From: Proteobacteria bacterium UBA981
GTDB taxonomy: Bacteria > Pseudomonadota > Gammaproteobacteria > Ga0077536
DNA: 64,000 bases
Reading direction: 5' to 3'
Assembly: GCA_002292285.1 (NCBI GenBank)
Contig: DBBP01000027.1
Coordinates: 171,300 to 235,299 of the forward strand
Part shown: positions 42,974 to 51,699 of the stretch, piece by piece
Numbering within the stretch: the stretch's first letter is position 1
Layout of the letters: each line of letters begins with the position of its first letter
The notes under the pieces: generated by a model
Told to the model about the DNA's origin: nothing
The model's input: the letters and a program-made list of their open reading frames with translations, nothing else
Database searches by the model: none
Made by a program: the position numbers and the translations under genes

Positions 42974-44341
42974 ATGCCTGATGACTTCCGCGACCTCGAC
43001 GCGGTACTCGACAAGTTCGGGCCGCGGGTCGCATTTGAGACCCTGACGTCCCTGTTGCCTGACATCGCGGTGTTCGTCGTAGACGGCGACCGCAACATCG
43101 TTCTATGGAGCGATGGTGCCGAACAGGTGCTGGGGTTTTCGCGCAAAGAAGCGCTCGGTCGGCTCTGCCTTGGCGCGATCCGCTGCCGCACGTGCATGCT
43201 TGGCTGCGGCCTCGCCGAGCGCGGAACCATCGAGGGGCATCCGCTCGACCTCTACCGCAAGGACGGGCAAGTCACGCCAACTCGCAAATACGCCAAGGCC
43301 ATCTACAACGAAGACGGTACTTTCGCCGGCGGCATCGAAGTCCTGCTACCGACCGACTCATCGTTTGTCGAGGAACAACCGGCACGGGGCGTGCCGGAGG
43401 ATGTGCAATATTTCCACGGACTGGTCAGCCGCGATCGTGGTATGCATCAGGTTTTCCAGATTGTTCGCAACATTCGCGAAAGCGACGCACCAGTACTCGT
43501 GCGCGGTGAAAGTGGCACGGGAAAAGAGCTCATCGCACGGGCCGTGCATGACGAGAGCGAGCGTCGCGCGGGCCCGTTCGTCGCGGTCAATTGCGCAGCC
43601 TTAACGCCAAGCCTGGTTGAAAGCGAGCTTTTCGGGCATAAGAAAGGTGCTTTTACCGGCGCCATCGCCGACCGTGCAGGATTGTTTGCGCAAGCCGCGG
43701 GCGGCACCCTGTTTCTCGACGAAGTAGCGGAACTGCCTTTAGAAATTCAAGCGAAGCTGCTGCGTGTGCTGGAGGCGGGCGTGGTCACCCCGGTAGGATC
43801 GAACAACGAAGTGGTCACCGACATGCGCATCATCACCGCCACCCATCGCTCATTACGTGACGAAGTCGAAAGCGGCGCGTTTCGAGCCGATCTGATGTAC
43901 AGGCTGCGCGTAGTGCCGATATTTCTGCCGGCCTTGTGCGAACGCACAGGTGACGTCGAACTGCTGCTGAACATCTTTTTGAAGGAGCACAACAAGCATA
44001 GTGCTCACCATATTGACAGAATTGCGCCAGACGCTATGCGGGCACTTCTCGAACACGACTGGCCGGGTAACGTGCGCGAGTTGCGCAACACCATCGAATA
44101 CGCATTCGCCGTCGGTCAAAGTAGCGAGCTTCACCGCACCGATCTGCCCCCCGAATTTCGGCAGTCCGCAGCGGCGGCACCCGAAATCGCGCGAATTCAA
44201 ACGCCCACAGCGCCTGCCGACGAAGCTGCCCAAATCGCCGGGGCCCTCACAAAGTGCGACGGCAACGTTGGCCAAGCCGCGGCGTTGCTCGGCATGAGTC
44301 GTCCCACTTTCTGGCGCAAGCGGAAAAAATACTCGCTGTAA
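42974..44341 (+). CDS. Sigma-54 activator with Cys-rich PAS-like sensor (FisR-like)
   Basis: The 455-residue protein has an N-terminal PAS-like sensor (residues 20-125), a sigma-54 AAA+ domain (Walker A GESGTGKE, GAFTGA, GTLFLDEVAEL) and a Fis-type helix-turn-helix (NVGQAAALLGMSRPTFW). The sensor has Cys65, Cys71, Cys74 and Cys78 in LCLGAIRCRTCMLGCG. FisR, a sigma-54 activator of sulfur oxidation genes, senses sulfane sulfur through cysteines in its sensor domain; the spacing here is different, so this may be a variant sensor. It lies between two operons that each have a sigma-54 promoter and a matching palindrome, so it very probably activates both. Confidence 0.8.
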   Translation: MPDDFRDLDAVLDKFGPRVAFETLTSLLPDIAVFVVDGDRNIVLWSDGAEQVLGFSRKEALGRLCLGAIRCRTCMLGCGLAERGTIEGHPLDLYRKDGQVTPTRKYAKAIYNEDGTFAGGIEVLLPTDSSFVEEQPARGVPEDVQYFHGLVSRDRGMHQVFQIVRNIRESDAPVLVRGESGTGKELIARAVHDESERRAGPFVAVNCAALTPSLVESELFGHKKGAFTGAIADRAGLFAQAAGGTLFLDEVAELPLEIQAKLLRVLEAGVVTPVGSNNEVVTDMRIITATHRSLRDEVESGAFRADLMYRLRVVPIFLPALCERTGDVELLLNIFLKEHNKHSAHHIDRIAPDAMRALLEHDWPGNVRELRNTIEYAFAVGQSSELHRTDLPPEFRQSAAAAPEIARIQTPTAPADEAAQIAGALTKCDGNVGQAAALLGMSRPTFWRKRKKYSL

Positions 44342-44470
44342 GTCGAGTGCAAGTGTGGTTGACGCTTTTGGTACGGATTGTTGAGAACATGGCAGCGAGA
44401 TTGCGCAGCTTTCCCGCTCACCACATAGGCATGTTTCAACGTTTCATGAACCCGTGTATTTCGATCAGAT

Positions 44471-44490
44471 ACTGTTTCAAATGAAACAGT
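44471..44490. promoter_or_regulatory. Activator palindrome upstream of the YeeE operon
   Basis: ACTGTTTCAAATGAAACAGT is a 20-bp palindrome apart from its two central bases, with the same GTTTCA-N2-TGAAAC core as the site at 42912-42927. Its centre is about 83 bp upstream of the -12 GC of the promoter at 44551-44566. Half-sites follow at 44431-44451 and 44495-44500. Confidence 0.7.
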
Positions 44491-44550
44491 ACTGTGAAAC
44501 GATCTAATGTAACGTGTTGATTCTATTTGTATGTAGCTTGATTTTTGAAC

Positions 44551-44566
44551 TGGCATGCAATCTGCA
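44551..44566 (+). promoter_or_regulatory. Sigma-54 promoter of the YeeE/YedE operon
   Basis: TGGCATGCAATCTGCA matches the RpoN consensus TGGCAY-N7-TGCA, with GG and GC 12 bp apart. The predicted start is near 44577, leaving a leader of about 118 nt to the first YeeE gene. Confidence 0.8.
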
Positions 44567-44694
44567 TTTGTTCACTTCAGGTAGGCGTACATAAAGGGCG
44601 GCGGTATCGCTTCGGCTCTTTTTATCGCCCTCGACCACGCGCCGACACGAACACGTCGGTGCCCGATTTCACTAGGCAAGAGGATGTCTGACAC

Positions 44695-45126
44695 ATGGAA
44701 ACAACATTCACCCCGCTACTGGGTCTCACCGGCGGAGCCCTCATCGGCCTCGCCGCTGGTCTGTTTTTGCTTCTGAACGGACGCGTCGCCGGAATTAGCG
44801 GCGTTCTCGGGGGCAGCATTTTCTCTGCTCGGGGCGATCGGGCCTGGCGCTTCACTTTCATTGCCGGACTGCCGCTCGGCGCAGCACTCGGCACCTGGCT
44901 GACAGGCGACGCGCTCGGCTTCGCTATTGCGAGTAATCCCGCGCTGCTCATTGCCGGCGGCTTACTGGTCGGCGTTGGTACCCAGCTTGGCAGTGGTTGC
45001 ACCAGCGGCCACGGCGTCTGCGGGATGGCGCGCGGTTCGCGACGCTCAATTGTGGCGACAGTGACGTTCATGCTGGTAGCTGGTTTAACCGTCTACATCG
45101 CGCGTCACCTAATCGGAGGTCTGTGA
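44695..45126 (+). CDS. YeeE/YedE-family sulfur transporter, first half
   Basis: The 143-residue membrane protein has about four helices and the family signature GSGCTSGHGVCG with conserved Cys residues that contact sulfur substrates in the thiosulfate transporter family (TsuA/YeeE). A split pair of half-length proteins is common in BigR/Blh and sulfide-oxidation operons. It begins the operon driven by the sigma-54 promoter at 44551 and its stop shares one base with the next start, so the two halves are made together. Confidence 0.85.
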   Translation: METTFTPLLGLTGGALIGLAAGLFLLLNGRVAGISGVLGGSIFSARGDRAWRFTFIAGLPLGAALGTWLTGDALGFAIASNPALLIAGGLLVGVGTQLGSGCTSGHGVCGMARGSRRSIVATVTFMLVAGLTVYIARHLIGGL

Positions 45127-45587
45127 TGAAAAATATCTATGCGCTTATTTGCGGCACCACGTTCGGCGTTGGCCTGGCGGTATCCGGGATGACGAATCCG
45201 GCCAAAGTGCTCGGCTTTCTCGACGTTGCCGGACATTGGGATGCGACGCTTGCCCTGGTTATGGGTAGCGCGCTGTTAGTGAGTGCGGTGGCAGCACGCT
45301 TTGCGCGCCAACGCGGCAGCACCTTGCTGGGCGAGTCTTTTGCGCTGCCAACCCGTAGAGACCTCGATCCGCAGCTCATTACCGGGGCGTCATTGTTCGG
45401 CATCGGCTGGGGATTAGTTGGTTTGTGTCCCGGGCCAGCGCTCGCGGGTCTGGTTCGGGGCAATGTCGAATTACTTATCTTTGTCGGCGCGATGATCACG
45501 GGTGTCATCGGTTATCGCCTGGCGATGCGAATTCTCGACCAGGGGCCCCGTGACGCAGGCGGCGTGACCGGTTCGATGGCCAGCTAG
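45126..45587 (+). CDS. YeeE/YedE-family (DUF6691) sulfur transporter, second half
   Basis: The 153-residue membrane protein has about four to five helices with the motifs FGVGLAVSGMTNPAKVLGFLD and GWGLVGLCPGPA, the second a Cys motif matching the first half protein. Together the two form one YeeE-like sulfur-compound transporter unit. The ATG at 45126 overlaps the preceding stop (TGATG); the longer open frame upstream is only overlap with the first half gene. Confidence 0.85.
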   Translation: MKNIYALICGTTFGVGLAVSGMTNPAKVLGFLDVAGHWDATLALVMGSALLVSAVAARFARQRGSTLLGESFALPTRRDLDPQLITGASLFGIGWGLVGLCPGPALAGLVRGNVELLIFVGAMITGVIGYRLAMRILDQGPRDAGGVTGSMAS

Positions 45588-45651
45588 CGCAATCAAGGCA
45601 GTTACTCAGCGGCTACACTGCTCCAAATAAGGCCACAAGGGTCTCACGGCA

Positions 45652-47475
45652 ATGCATGACAGAGAATCAAAGCGCGCGGATTTAGCGAAATGGCTGCCGG
45701 CGCTGACGTGGATGCGGGTATACGATCGGCTGGCGTTGACCGACGATCTCATTGCCGCTCTCATCGTCACTGCGATGCTCATTCCACAATCGCTCGCCTA
45801 CGCGATTCTGGCTGGCTTACCGCCGGAAGTCGGGCTTTACGCCAGCATGACGCCGCTCATTGCCTATGCGCTGTTCGGTACCAGCCGCGTGCTCGCGGTC
45901 GGGCCGGTGGCGGTGGTGTCTCTCATGACCGCCGCGGCAATCAGCCAAATTGCTGAACCCGGATCGCCAGATTATGCACTGGCGGCATTAACTCTGGCCG
46001 TGCTGTCGGGCGTGATGTTGCTTGTGCTTGGCTTTTTGCGGCTCGGCTTTCTGGCTAACTTTCTCAGCCACCCCGTCATCGCCGGGTTTATCACCGCGTC
46101 CGGGATTCTTATCGCCTCGAGTCAAATGAAACACTTGTTTGGTGTCTCTGCGGGCGGCCACAATCTGCCCGAAATCGTAACCGCCCTCGCCGCTGAGATG
46201 ACTCGCCTAAATATCTTTGCGCTGCTCATTGGCACCTGCTCGATCGCGTTCCTGTATTGGGTACGCAGCGGCCTGAAACCGTTAGTGATGAAACTCGGAG
46301 TGAGCGAACGTGCGGCAGAACTGACCAAACGCGCAGGCCCGGTCATGGCCGTCGTGGTGACAACCGGCCTGGTTGCGATTTTCGATCTTCACGACCACGG
46401 AGTCGCGATTGTTGGCGCCGTACCGCGCGGTTTAGCACCGCTATCAATGCCGACATTTGACCCGGTATTGTGGTCGAAGCTGGCTGGGGCGGCGTTGCTG
46501 ATCAGCATGATCGGATTCGTCGAATCAGTCTCAGTTGCACAAACGCTCGCAGCCAAACGCCGCCAACGCATCGACCCGGATCAGGAACTCATCGCACTTG
46601 GGGCCGCCAATATCGCTGCTGGTTTGAGCGGTGGCTATCCAGTCACCGGCGGCTTTGCGCGATCGGTAGTCAACTTCGATGCCGGCGCGCGGACCCCGGC
46701 CGCTGGTGCCATGACGGCTGTCGGCATCGGTCTGACTGCGATGTTCCTGACGCCACTTTTGTACTTCCTGCCTATCGCTACACTCGCGGCGACCATTATT
46801 GTCGCCGTGCTGTCGCTGGTCGACACACACGCCATGCAACAAACCTGGCGCTATTCGAAAAGTGATTTCTCTGCGCTGGCTGCAACCTTGCTAGGGACCT
46901 TGTTACTGGGTGTGGAAATAGGTGTTGTCACAGGTGTCGTGGTATCCATCGGTTTACATCTCATCCGGACCAGTCGCCCACACGCAGCAGTCGTGGGACA
47001 AGTTCCCGGCACTGAACATTTCCGCAACGTCGACCGCCATACCGTGGTAACCAGCAAGCACGTGGCGTCGGTGCGCATCGACGAAAGTCTCTATTTCGCG
47101 AATGCGCGTTTTCTCGAAGATCGGCTATACGGACTGGTTGTCGACGGCACCGAGTTAAAGCACGTCGTGTTGCAGTGTTCAGCGGTGAATGACATTGACG
47201 CGAGTGCGCTGGAAAGTCTGGAGGCGGTCAATCATCGTCTCGGTGAGGCCGACGTGCGCTTTCACCTATCCGAAGTCAAAGGACCGGTGCTCGATCGTTT
47301 GCGGAATACGAATTTCTTACGCGATTTAAGCGGCGAAATATTCCTCAGTCAGTTCGATGCGATGCAGGCGCTGGATGCGGACTCAGTCGCGCGCGCGCGT
47401 GGCAGCAATGCCGCAGATGCGGAAAAGTTACACAACGATGCTCGCATCATCGCCGGCAAGCATGGTGAGACCTAA
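45652..47475 (+). CDS. SulP-family anion transporter with STAS domain
   Basis: The 607-residue protein has a membrane part of 10-12 helices with the SulP start LTDDLIAALIVTAMLIPQSLAYA and GLPPEVGLYASM, then a cytoplasmic STAS domain (about residues 470-580, VNDIDASALESLEAVN). SulP proteins move sulfate, bicarbonate or related anions. Following the YeeE pair by 64 bp without a clear terminator, it is probably part of the same operon and could export sulfite or sulfate made by persulfide oxidation; the direction is inference. Confidence 0.85.
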   Translation: MHDRESKRADLAKWLPALTWMRVYDRLALTDDLIAALIVTAMLIPQSLAYAILAGLPPEVGLYASMTPLIAYALFGTSRVLAVGPVAVVSLMTAAAISQIAEPGSPDYALAALTLAVLSGVMLLVLGFLRLGFLANFLSHPVIAGFITASGILIASSQMKHLFGVSAGGHNLPEIVTALAAEMTRLNIFALLIGTCSIAFLYWVRSGLKPLVMKLGVSERAAELTKRAGPVMAVVVTTGLVAIFDLHDHGVAIVGAVPRGLAPLSMPTFDPVLWSKLAGAALLISMIGFVESVSVAQTLAAKRRQRIDPDQELIALGAANIAAGLSGGYPVTGGFARSVVNFDAGARTPAAGAMTAVGIGLTAMFLTPLLYFLPIATLAATIIVAVLSLVDTHAMQQTWRYSKSDFSALAATLLGTLLLGVEIGVVTGVVVSIGLHLIRTSRPHAAVVGQVPGTEHFRNVDRHTVVTSKHVASVRIDESLYFANARFLEDRLYGLVVDGTELKHVVLQCSAVNDIDASALESLEAVNHRLGEADVRFHLSEVKGPVLDRLRNTNFLRDLSGEIFLSQFDAMQALDADSVARARGSNAADAEKLHNDARIIAGKHGET

Positions 47476-47535
47476 CTCATCCCAAACGATCCGCGAGATT
47501 GATTCGAGCGCACAGCGGAGCAGATCGGAAGCAAG

Positions 47536-47560
47536 GATTTGCAGGCTTCCGGTGCAAATC
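47536..47560. terminator. Inverted repeat between convergent genes
   Basis: GATTTGCA and TGCAAATC form a perfect 8-bp inverted repeat around a 9-nt GC-rich loop, between the SulP gene and the convergent flavin oxygenase gene. There is no T run, so it is at best a weak terminator. Confidence 0.3.
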
Positions 47561-47566
47561 AATAAA

Positions 47567-48724
47567 CTAAACGACCGGCGACCCCGGATCCATCCCCAAA
47601 GCAAGCCGCCCATATAACTCAGTAGTCGGTTCGTATTCGAATGCGGCGTGAGTGCTCAAGACATTGATGTCGCGAAAATACCGTTGTATGGGCGAGTCGT
47701 TCAAGAATGATTTTCCGCCGGCGCCGAGCGCAATATCATTCACGGTGTCCCGAGCGGTTTTGGTCACCAGCGAGGCACGCATTCTGACCGCGGCGCGTTC
47801 ATTCACAGTCATTTGTTGCGTTCCGTCTCGAGCGACCACGCGCGCGGCGGCGGCGTTGATCATGTCGTCGACAGCTTCCGTTGTTGCCAACGCACGGCCC
47901 GCGCGCATCTGCGCGCTTGGCTGTGTCGCGGCCCCGCTACCGGTGTAGGAGGTAATGCGGGCTTGAGTCATGTCGACAAAGCTCTCAGCAGCCCCACGCA
48001 GGATGCCAGCCATGACCGGCATCACCTCGAAATACAGAACCGCCGGGCCAGGCAACGCGTATAGCGGCCCTTTGTGCACGCTGGCGCCTTCATGCGAACC
48101 GTCCATGAATGACAGAAACGGCAGGGTGTGATGTTCCGGCACAAAGACCTTATCGACGGCCACATCACGACTGCCGGTGCCGCACATGCCAGCGATGTAC
48201 CAGGTATCGATCACCTCGACTTGATGACGCGGCACAAGAAACAAACGCGGTGGCTCTTGCGCGTCGCTTACCAGACCATTGAACAACACCCACTCGGCGT
48301 GTGAGATCCCGGAACTCCAGGACTGCTGCCCGCTCAGTTCGTAACCGCCGGTAACGCGCTCGGCAGTCATCGTCGGCGCGATTTGGCCAGACATTAAGGT
48401 GTAGGGTTGATCGGCGAAGACTTCATCCTGCGACGCCTGCGGGAATACTGAGTGAAACCAGTTATGACCGATATAGAAAGCGGTCACCCACCCCGTTGAC
48501 GGGCAGGCCGCAGCAATCTCGCGAACCACACCGACCATGCTGTCGACGTGCAGCTCATGCCCGCCATAACGCTTGGGTGAGAGGATGGAGAAAATCTCTG
48601 CGTCTCGCAGCGCCGCGATATTCTCGTCCAGCGGGCCGCGGTTCTTTTCCGTCGCGGCTGCGCTTGCCGCAATCATCGGCCTTAACTCGCGCGCACGGCC
48701 GATCAATTCTTCTTTGAGTTCCAT
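47567..48724 (-). CDS. Acyl-CoA dehydrogenase-fold flavin oxygenase
   Basis: The 385-residue protein has the acyl-CoA dehydrogenase fold, but the sequence around CPSTGWVTAFYIGHNWF and GQQSWSSGISHAEWV is typical of group D flavin monooxygenases such as HsaA, HpaB-type C2 and DszC rather than true dehydrogenases. It would need a separate flavin reductase, not present here. I chose the ATG at 48724 with GGAGG 6 nt upstream. It is a single gene after the convergent SulP gene; a role in sulfur or aromatic oxidation cannot be decided. Confidence 0.8.
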   Translation of the reverse strand: MELKEELIGRARELRPMIAASAAATEKNRGPLDENIAALRDAEIFSILSPKRYGGHELHVDSMVGVVREIAAACPSTGWVTAFYIGHNWFHSVFPQASQDEVFADQPYTLMSGQIAPTMTAERVTGGYELSGQQSWSSGISHAEWVLFNGLVSDAQEPPRLFLVPRHQVEVIDTWYIAGMCGTGSRDVAVDKVFVPEHHTLPFLSFMDGSHEGASVHKGPLYALPGPAVLYFEVMPVMAGILRGAAESFVDMTQARITSYTGSGAATQPSAQMRAGRALATTEAVDDMINAAAARVVARDGTQQMTVNERAAVRMRASLVTKTARDTVNDIALGAGGKSFLNDSPIQRYFRDINVLSTHAAFEYEPTTELYGRLALGMDPGSPVV

Positions 48725-48872
48725 ATCCACCCTCCTTTGCTACCACCCAACTATCCACTGAGTCGGACTAGCAAACAACCGTCTTGCAGTCGGTCATCGT
48801 ACGCCTATCCGGATAGAGGCAACGTGATTTCCCAATGGTTAGACCGAAATCAGTCACCCCTGCGTGTGAGTC

Positions 48873-49142
48873 TTAATCCGTTCTCACGCCAGGCGGTTCG
48901 CTGGATTTAAAGCTGAAGGGCCCATCAGCATGGGCTTCGCACGGAGAGGCACTTTCCCACTCTACGACCTGAGCTTCAAAGTGTCGTGTTCGTGTCGCCG
49001 ATATCATTAGGACCCCGATTGATAAACCGAAAACGAAGGTAACAATCACCCACTCGGGCAGGTGCGTTGAAGCGTTTGCCGAGTCTCGGGAAACGGGGAA
49101 TTCATAGGGACACTTTCGAGGCGGCGCGGTTTGCCTGGCCAA
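48873..49142 (-). CDS. Possible small single-helix membrane protein
   Basis: The 89-residue frame has one clear membrane helix (WVIVTFVFGLSIGVLMI) between a polar N-terminus with two Cys/Pro segments and a charged tail. It starts with TTG and has no good ribosome binding site. It lies in the otherwise empty 48725-49160 gap, on the strand of its flanking genes and 18 bp downstream of the heparinase-like gene, so it could be the end of that transcript. I recognise no family; it may be chance. Confidence 0.3.
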   Translation of the reverse strand: MARQTAPPRKCPYEFPVSRDSANASTHLPEWVIVTFVFGLSIGVLMISATRTRHFEAQVVEWESASPCEAHADGPFSFKSSEPPGVRTD

Positions 49143-49160
49143 CAGTGATTTGGCGATCGT

Positions 49161-50876
49161 CTAAGCCCGGGTGCGCGCAGTGCTTGCGCTCAGCATAAAT
49201 TCACCTGTGCAGGGCGCGGATCCGAAGTCGATGAGGAGCTGTTTAGCCTCGTATTCCTCGCCGAAATCGAGGAAACAGCAGGCGTTTTCAATCGTGACCG
49301 TATGTTTTGTCTCGACTTGTAACTGGGCGCCACCGCGCCTGATAAGCACCTTCCCGGGTAACGTGTTCTCGATTTGGCAGTCCGGGTGCAGCATTAATCG
49401 TGCGACGGCCTTCTGTCCTTTGCCACCCGTAATAAAATCCTGGATATTGAGTTGGCGGTCGCGCAGGGTAAACACGCGACGGTGAATCGGCGCACCGGCG
49501 AGACGCGTATATCCGTCGTGACTGGCGTCGATTGTTAAGGTACCCGCTTCATTTACAACCTTGCGATCTATGATTCGTGCGCGTCTTCCCACACGGAAGG
49601 CATGCCAAAACTCGCTTTGATCGAGATCGTCCAGGCTCACTGTGCTGTGAGCCCGCGTTGCACGCGAATACTCGCGACGCGCACCGGCGTTGTACTCGTA
49701 GACTCCAGGATCGACAATCATTCGGCAGCCATCGACACACCATTCGAATGAGAGCGCGTCACCGTGGCCGTGAGCGGGTAAAAAATCTGGCGCGAGATTA
49801 CCGGCATCGACCAGCAGACTGTCCGTCTCCCCATGCGTACCGAAATAGCCGGCATTCGGATAATCGACAAACGTCGCCTGTTGTACGTGGATGTTCAAAG
49901 CCTCAGCGGCGACGGTTAAGCATTCCTCGGGCGCATACGCCATATGCAGGCCAGCGTCATTGAATAAACTAATGGCGCCGTCAGCGTGGGTGAAATCGCA
50001 GACAACTTGCGCCATCTTTTTTAATTTCTTCGCGAGTAGGCTGCGACAGTTGCCTTCATCCAATACGCTGTAGCACTCAAGCAGATCGGCGAGTACCTGG
50101 CAGTGATAGGCAGGGCTAAGTTCGTAATGCATCCCGTCATCGAGAATCTGTTCATCTAATGCGGTGCTCAACAGATCTGTTCCGATCTCTTGCCATATTC
50201 GCGCCTCTTGATGTTGCGCGAAAAAATGCGAAGCCCATAAGAGCGCTTTGATATTTTTGATTAAGTGGTTGCCGCCGATGTCCAGTTCAAGGTTATTCGA
50301 CAGAAAACGGATCTGGCCGACGAGTGAGCAGTGAATGCGTTCCAATGTCGACGAATCGATATTCAATTCGCGCTTTGCCAGTTGCTGCATCCAGACGACG
50401 ACCCGGATTGATAACGAATAGGAATTCCAGTTATCTAGCCAATAGCCTGGTTCATAGGGGCGATTGTTTGCGATCCAGTCATCGGTGACTGCAACAAACT
50501 GAGCATCATCCAGCGACTCGAGGAATTCCATATAGTGCAAATTCAGCAACCACAGCCGCGTGCCGAATCTTAGATCTTCCGGTCGCCAGTCAATTGGCAC
50601 CGCTATCTCACGCGTTTGATTCAGGAAGCGAAGCGTAAGCGGCGAGACTCCACACAGATGCTGCATGCGCGGCGCGAACAGCGGCTGAGGCGGACTTGCA
50701 GCGGGGCTAAGCGTCACCTCGGGCGGCAGCGCGGTTGCGTATTTGCGTTTCGTACTCGCGTAGCGGCTCAGTAGGGCCCGTTTTATTTTTAGGCGTAGAC
50801 GCGCAAACAGCTGTTTGCGCCGCGTATATCGAATTGAGAAAAATAGCAGCCGAAGACGGCGTAATTGCTGGCGCAT
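49161..50876 (-). CDS. Heparinase II/III-like polysaccharide lyase
   Basis: The protein has an (alpha/alpha) toroid N-terminal domain (about residues 80-300, with LHYMEFLESL and WLDNWNSYSLSIRV) and a C-terminal beta domain with HGHGDALSFEWCVDG and DPGVYEYN, the heparinase II/III signature. No signal peptide is visible, although a basic, Arg-rich N-terminal segment is present. Such proteins occur in exopolysaccharide and capsule loci. I chose the ATG at 50876; an ATG at 50999 at the C10 tract opens a longer frame that overlaps the formyltransferase gene. Complete at its C-terminus. Confidence 0.7.
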   Translation of the reverse strand: MRQQLRRLRLLFFSIRYTRRKQLFARLRLKIKRALLSRYASTKRKYATALPPEVTLSPAASPPQPLFAPRMQHLCGVSPLTLRFLNQTREIAVPIDWRPEDLRFGTRLWLLNLHYMEFLESLDDAQFVAVTDDWIANNRPYEPGYWLDNWNSYSLSIRVVVWMQQLAKRELNIDSSTLERIHCSLVGQIRFLSNNLELDIGGNHLIKNIKALLWASHFFAQHQEARIWQEIGTDLLSTALDEQILDDGMHYELSPAYHCQVLADLLECYSVLDEGNCRSLLAKKLKKMAQVVCDFTHADGAISLFNDAGLHMAYAPEECLTVAAEALNIHVQQATFVDYPNAGYFGTHGETDSLLVDAGNLAPDFLPAHGHGDALSFEWCVDGCRMIVDPGVYEYNAGARREYSRATRAHSTVSLDDLDQSEFWHAFRVGRRARIIDRKVVNEAGTLTIDASHDGYTRLAGAPIHRRVFTLRDRQLNIQDFITGGKGQKAVARLMLHPDCQIENTLPGKVLIRRGGAQLQVETKHTVTIENACCFLDFGEEYEAKQLLIDFGSAPCTGEFMLSASTARTRA

Positions 50877-50967
50877 CTGGACTTTGACTCGTCGCTTCAG
50901 CGAGAACTCGACGTCGAGTTCAATCGCCTGAGCTTTCTTTCTGCCAGCTCGCGCAACACGGACGTCA

Positions 50968-51699
50968 TCACGAAGCACTGCCGGCCGGGGGGGGGGCATT
51001 GACGGTTTCCAAACTCGGAAAGGAATCGAGGCTTCCGTGCGCGGATAACAAACGCGCAAGTTCCTTAATTCCGCCCACCACCGCGGTGCCACGCAGTTCT
51101 TCGATGGTTGTGACTCTATCGGTATCCAGGGCGACCCGAGACACAATCTCCCCAGTGTCGATCCCTTCGTCAATGTAATGAACGGTAATTTCCAGTGGCT
51201 TGTCCAACAATAAAGCCCATTCGATGGCGTTCATGCCGCGAATCTCTGGCAGTGGGCCACAATGGGGATTCAGCACCTTGCGCCCCGTTGCCTCAATCAG
51301 GCGCTTGCGCAAAATCCCGCCACCGCCGTAGATCAACGCATCGCAATTCGACTTTGTTACAAAGTCGACAGAATTGTCCGAATTGAGATCGGTTACGGTG
51401 AGCAGGTCCACTTGGTTGGCTGCCGCCCAATCCGATAAAGATTGGCTCGGCAAGTCGAGTTCGTCGAAGTACGTCTGCAGTTGATCAGGAGTTGTCGAGG
51501 TTGCGCTCGGTGCCAGTTTCTTGATCGCCGCACGTAAACCCGCCATGCCACGCTGTACGACAAGCTGGCGCAAGCGCCGAATGTTGTACGGCGACACGAC
51601 CAGTATTCCCGCGACCTCATGTCCGCTACGTCGCACAATCTCGCAGATGGCGATAGCCGCCTTCGATTTGTTATAGCCGGCCGATACGAGAATTCGCAC
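50968..51699 (-). CDS. Formyltransferase-like protein, probably frameshifted near its end
   Basis: The 243-residue product has the formyltransferase core: the Rossmann start VRILVSAGYNKSKAAI, the motif NPHCGPLPEIRGMNAIEW with catalytic Asn/His, and the Asp in IDEGIDTGEI. It resembles sugar-nucleotide or Fmt-like formyltransferases of polysaccharide loci. The GTG start overlaps the previous stop by one base. At a run of ten C on the coding strand the frame ends ...PPPAGSAS; with one more C it would continue GRQCFVMTSVLRELAERKL and stop at 50897, just before the heparinase gene. That tail looks natural. Confidence 0.7.
   Translation of the reverse strand: MRILVSAGYNKSKAAIAICEIVRRSGHEVAGILVVSPYNIRRLRQLVVQRGMAGLRAAIKKLAPSATSTTPDQLQTYFDELDLPSQSLSDWAAANQVDLLTVTDLNSDNSVDFVTKSNCDALIYGGGGILRKRLIEATGRKVLNPHCGPLPEIRGMNAIEWALLLDKPLEITVHYIDEGIDTGEIVSRVALDTDRVTTIEELRGTAVVGGIKELARLLSAHGSLDSFPSLETVNAPPPAGSAS
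50987..50996. repeat. Ten-base G (coding-strand C) mononucleotide tract
   Basis: The G10/C10 run lies inside the 3' end of the formyltransferase gene and is the longest homopolymer I noticed in the window. A length change of +1 lengthens the formyltransferase by about 25 residues; a change of -1 would fuse it in frame to the heparinase-like protein. Confidence 0.75.

Noticed and set aside
50877..51173. The heparinase-like protein starting at 51173
   Set aside because: The extra N-terminal residues are the formyltransferase gene read in another frame and look random.
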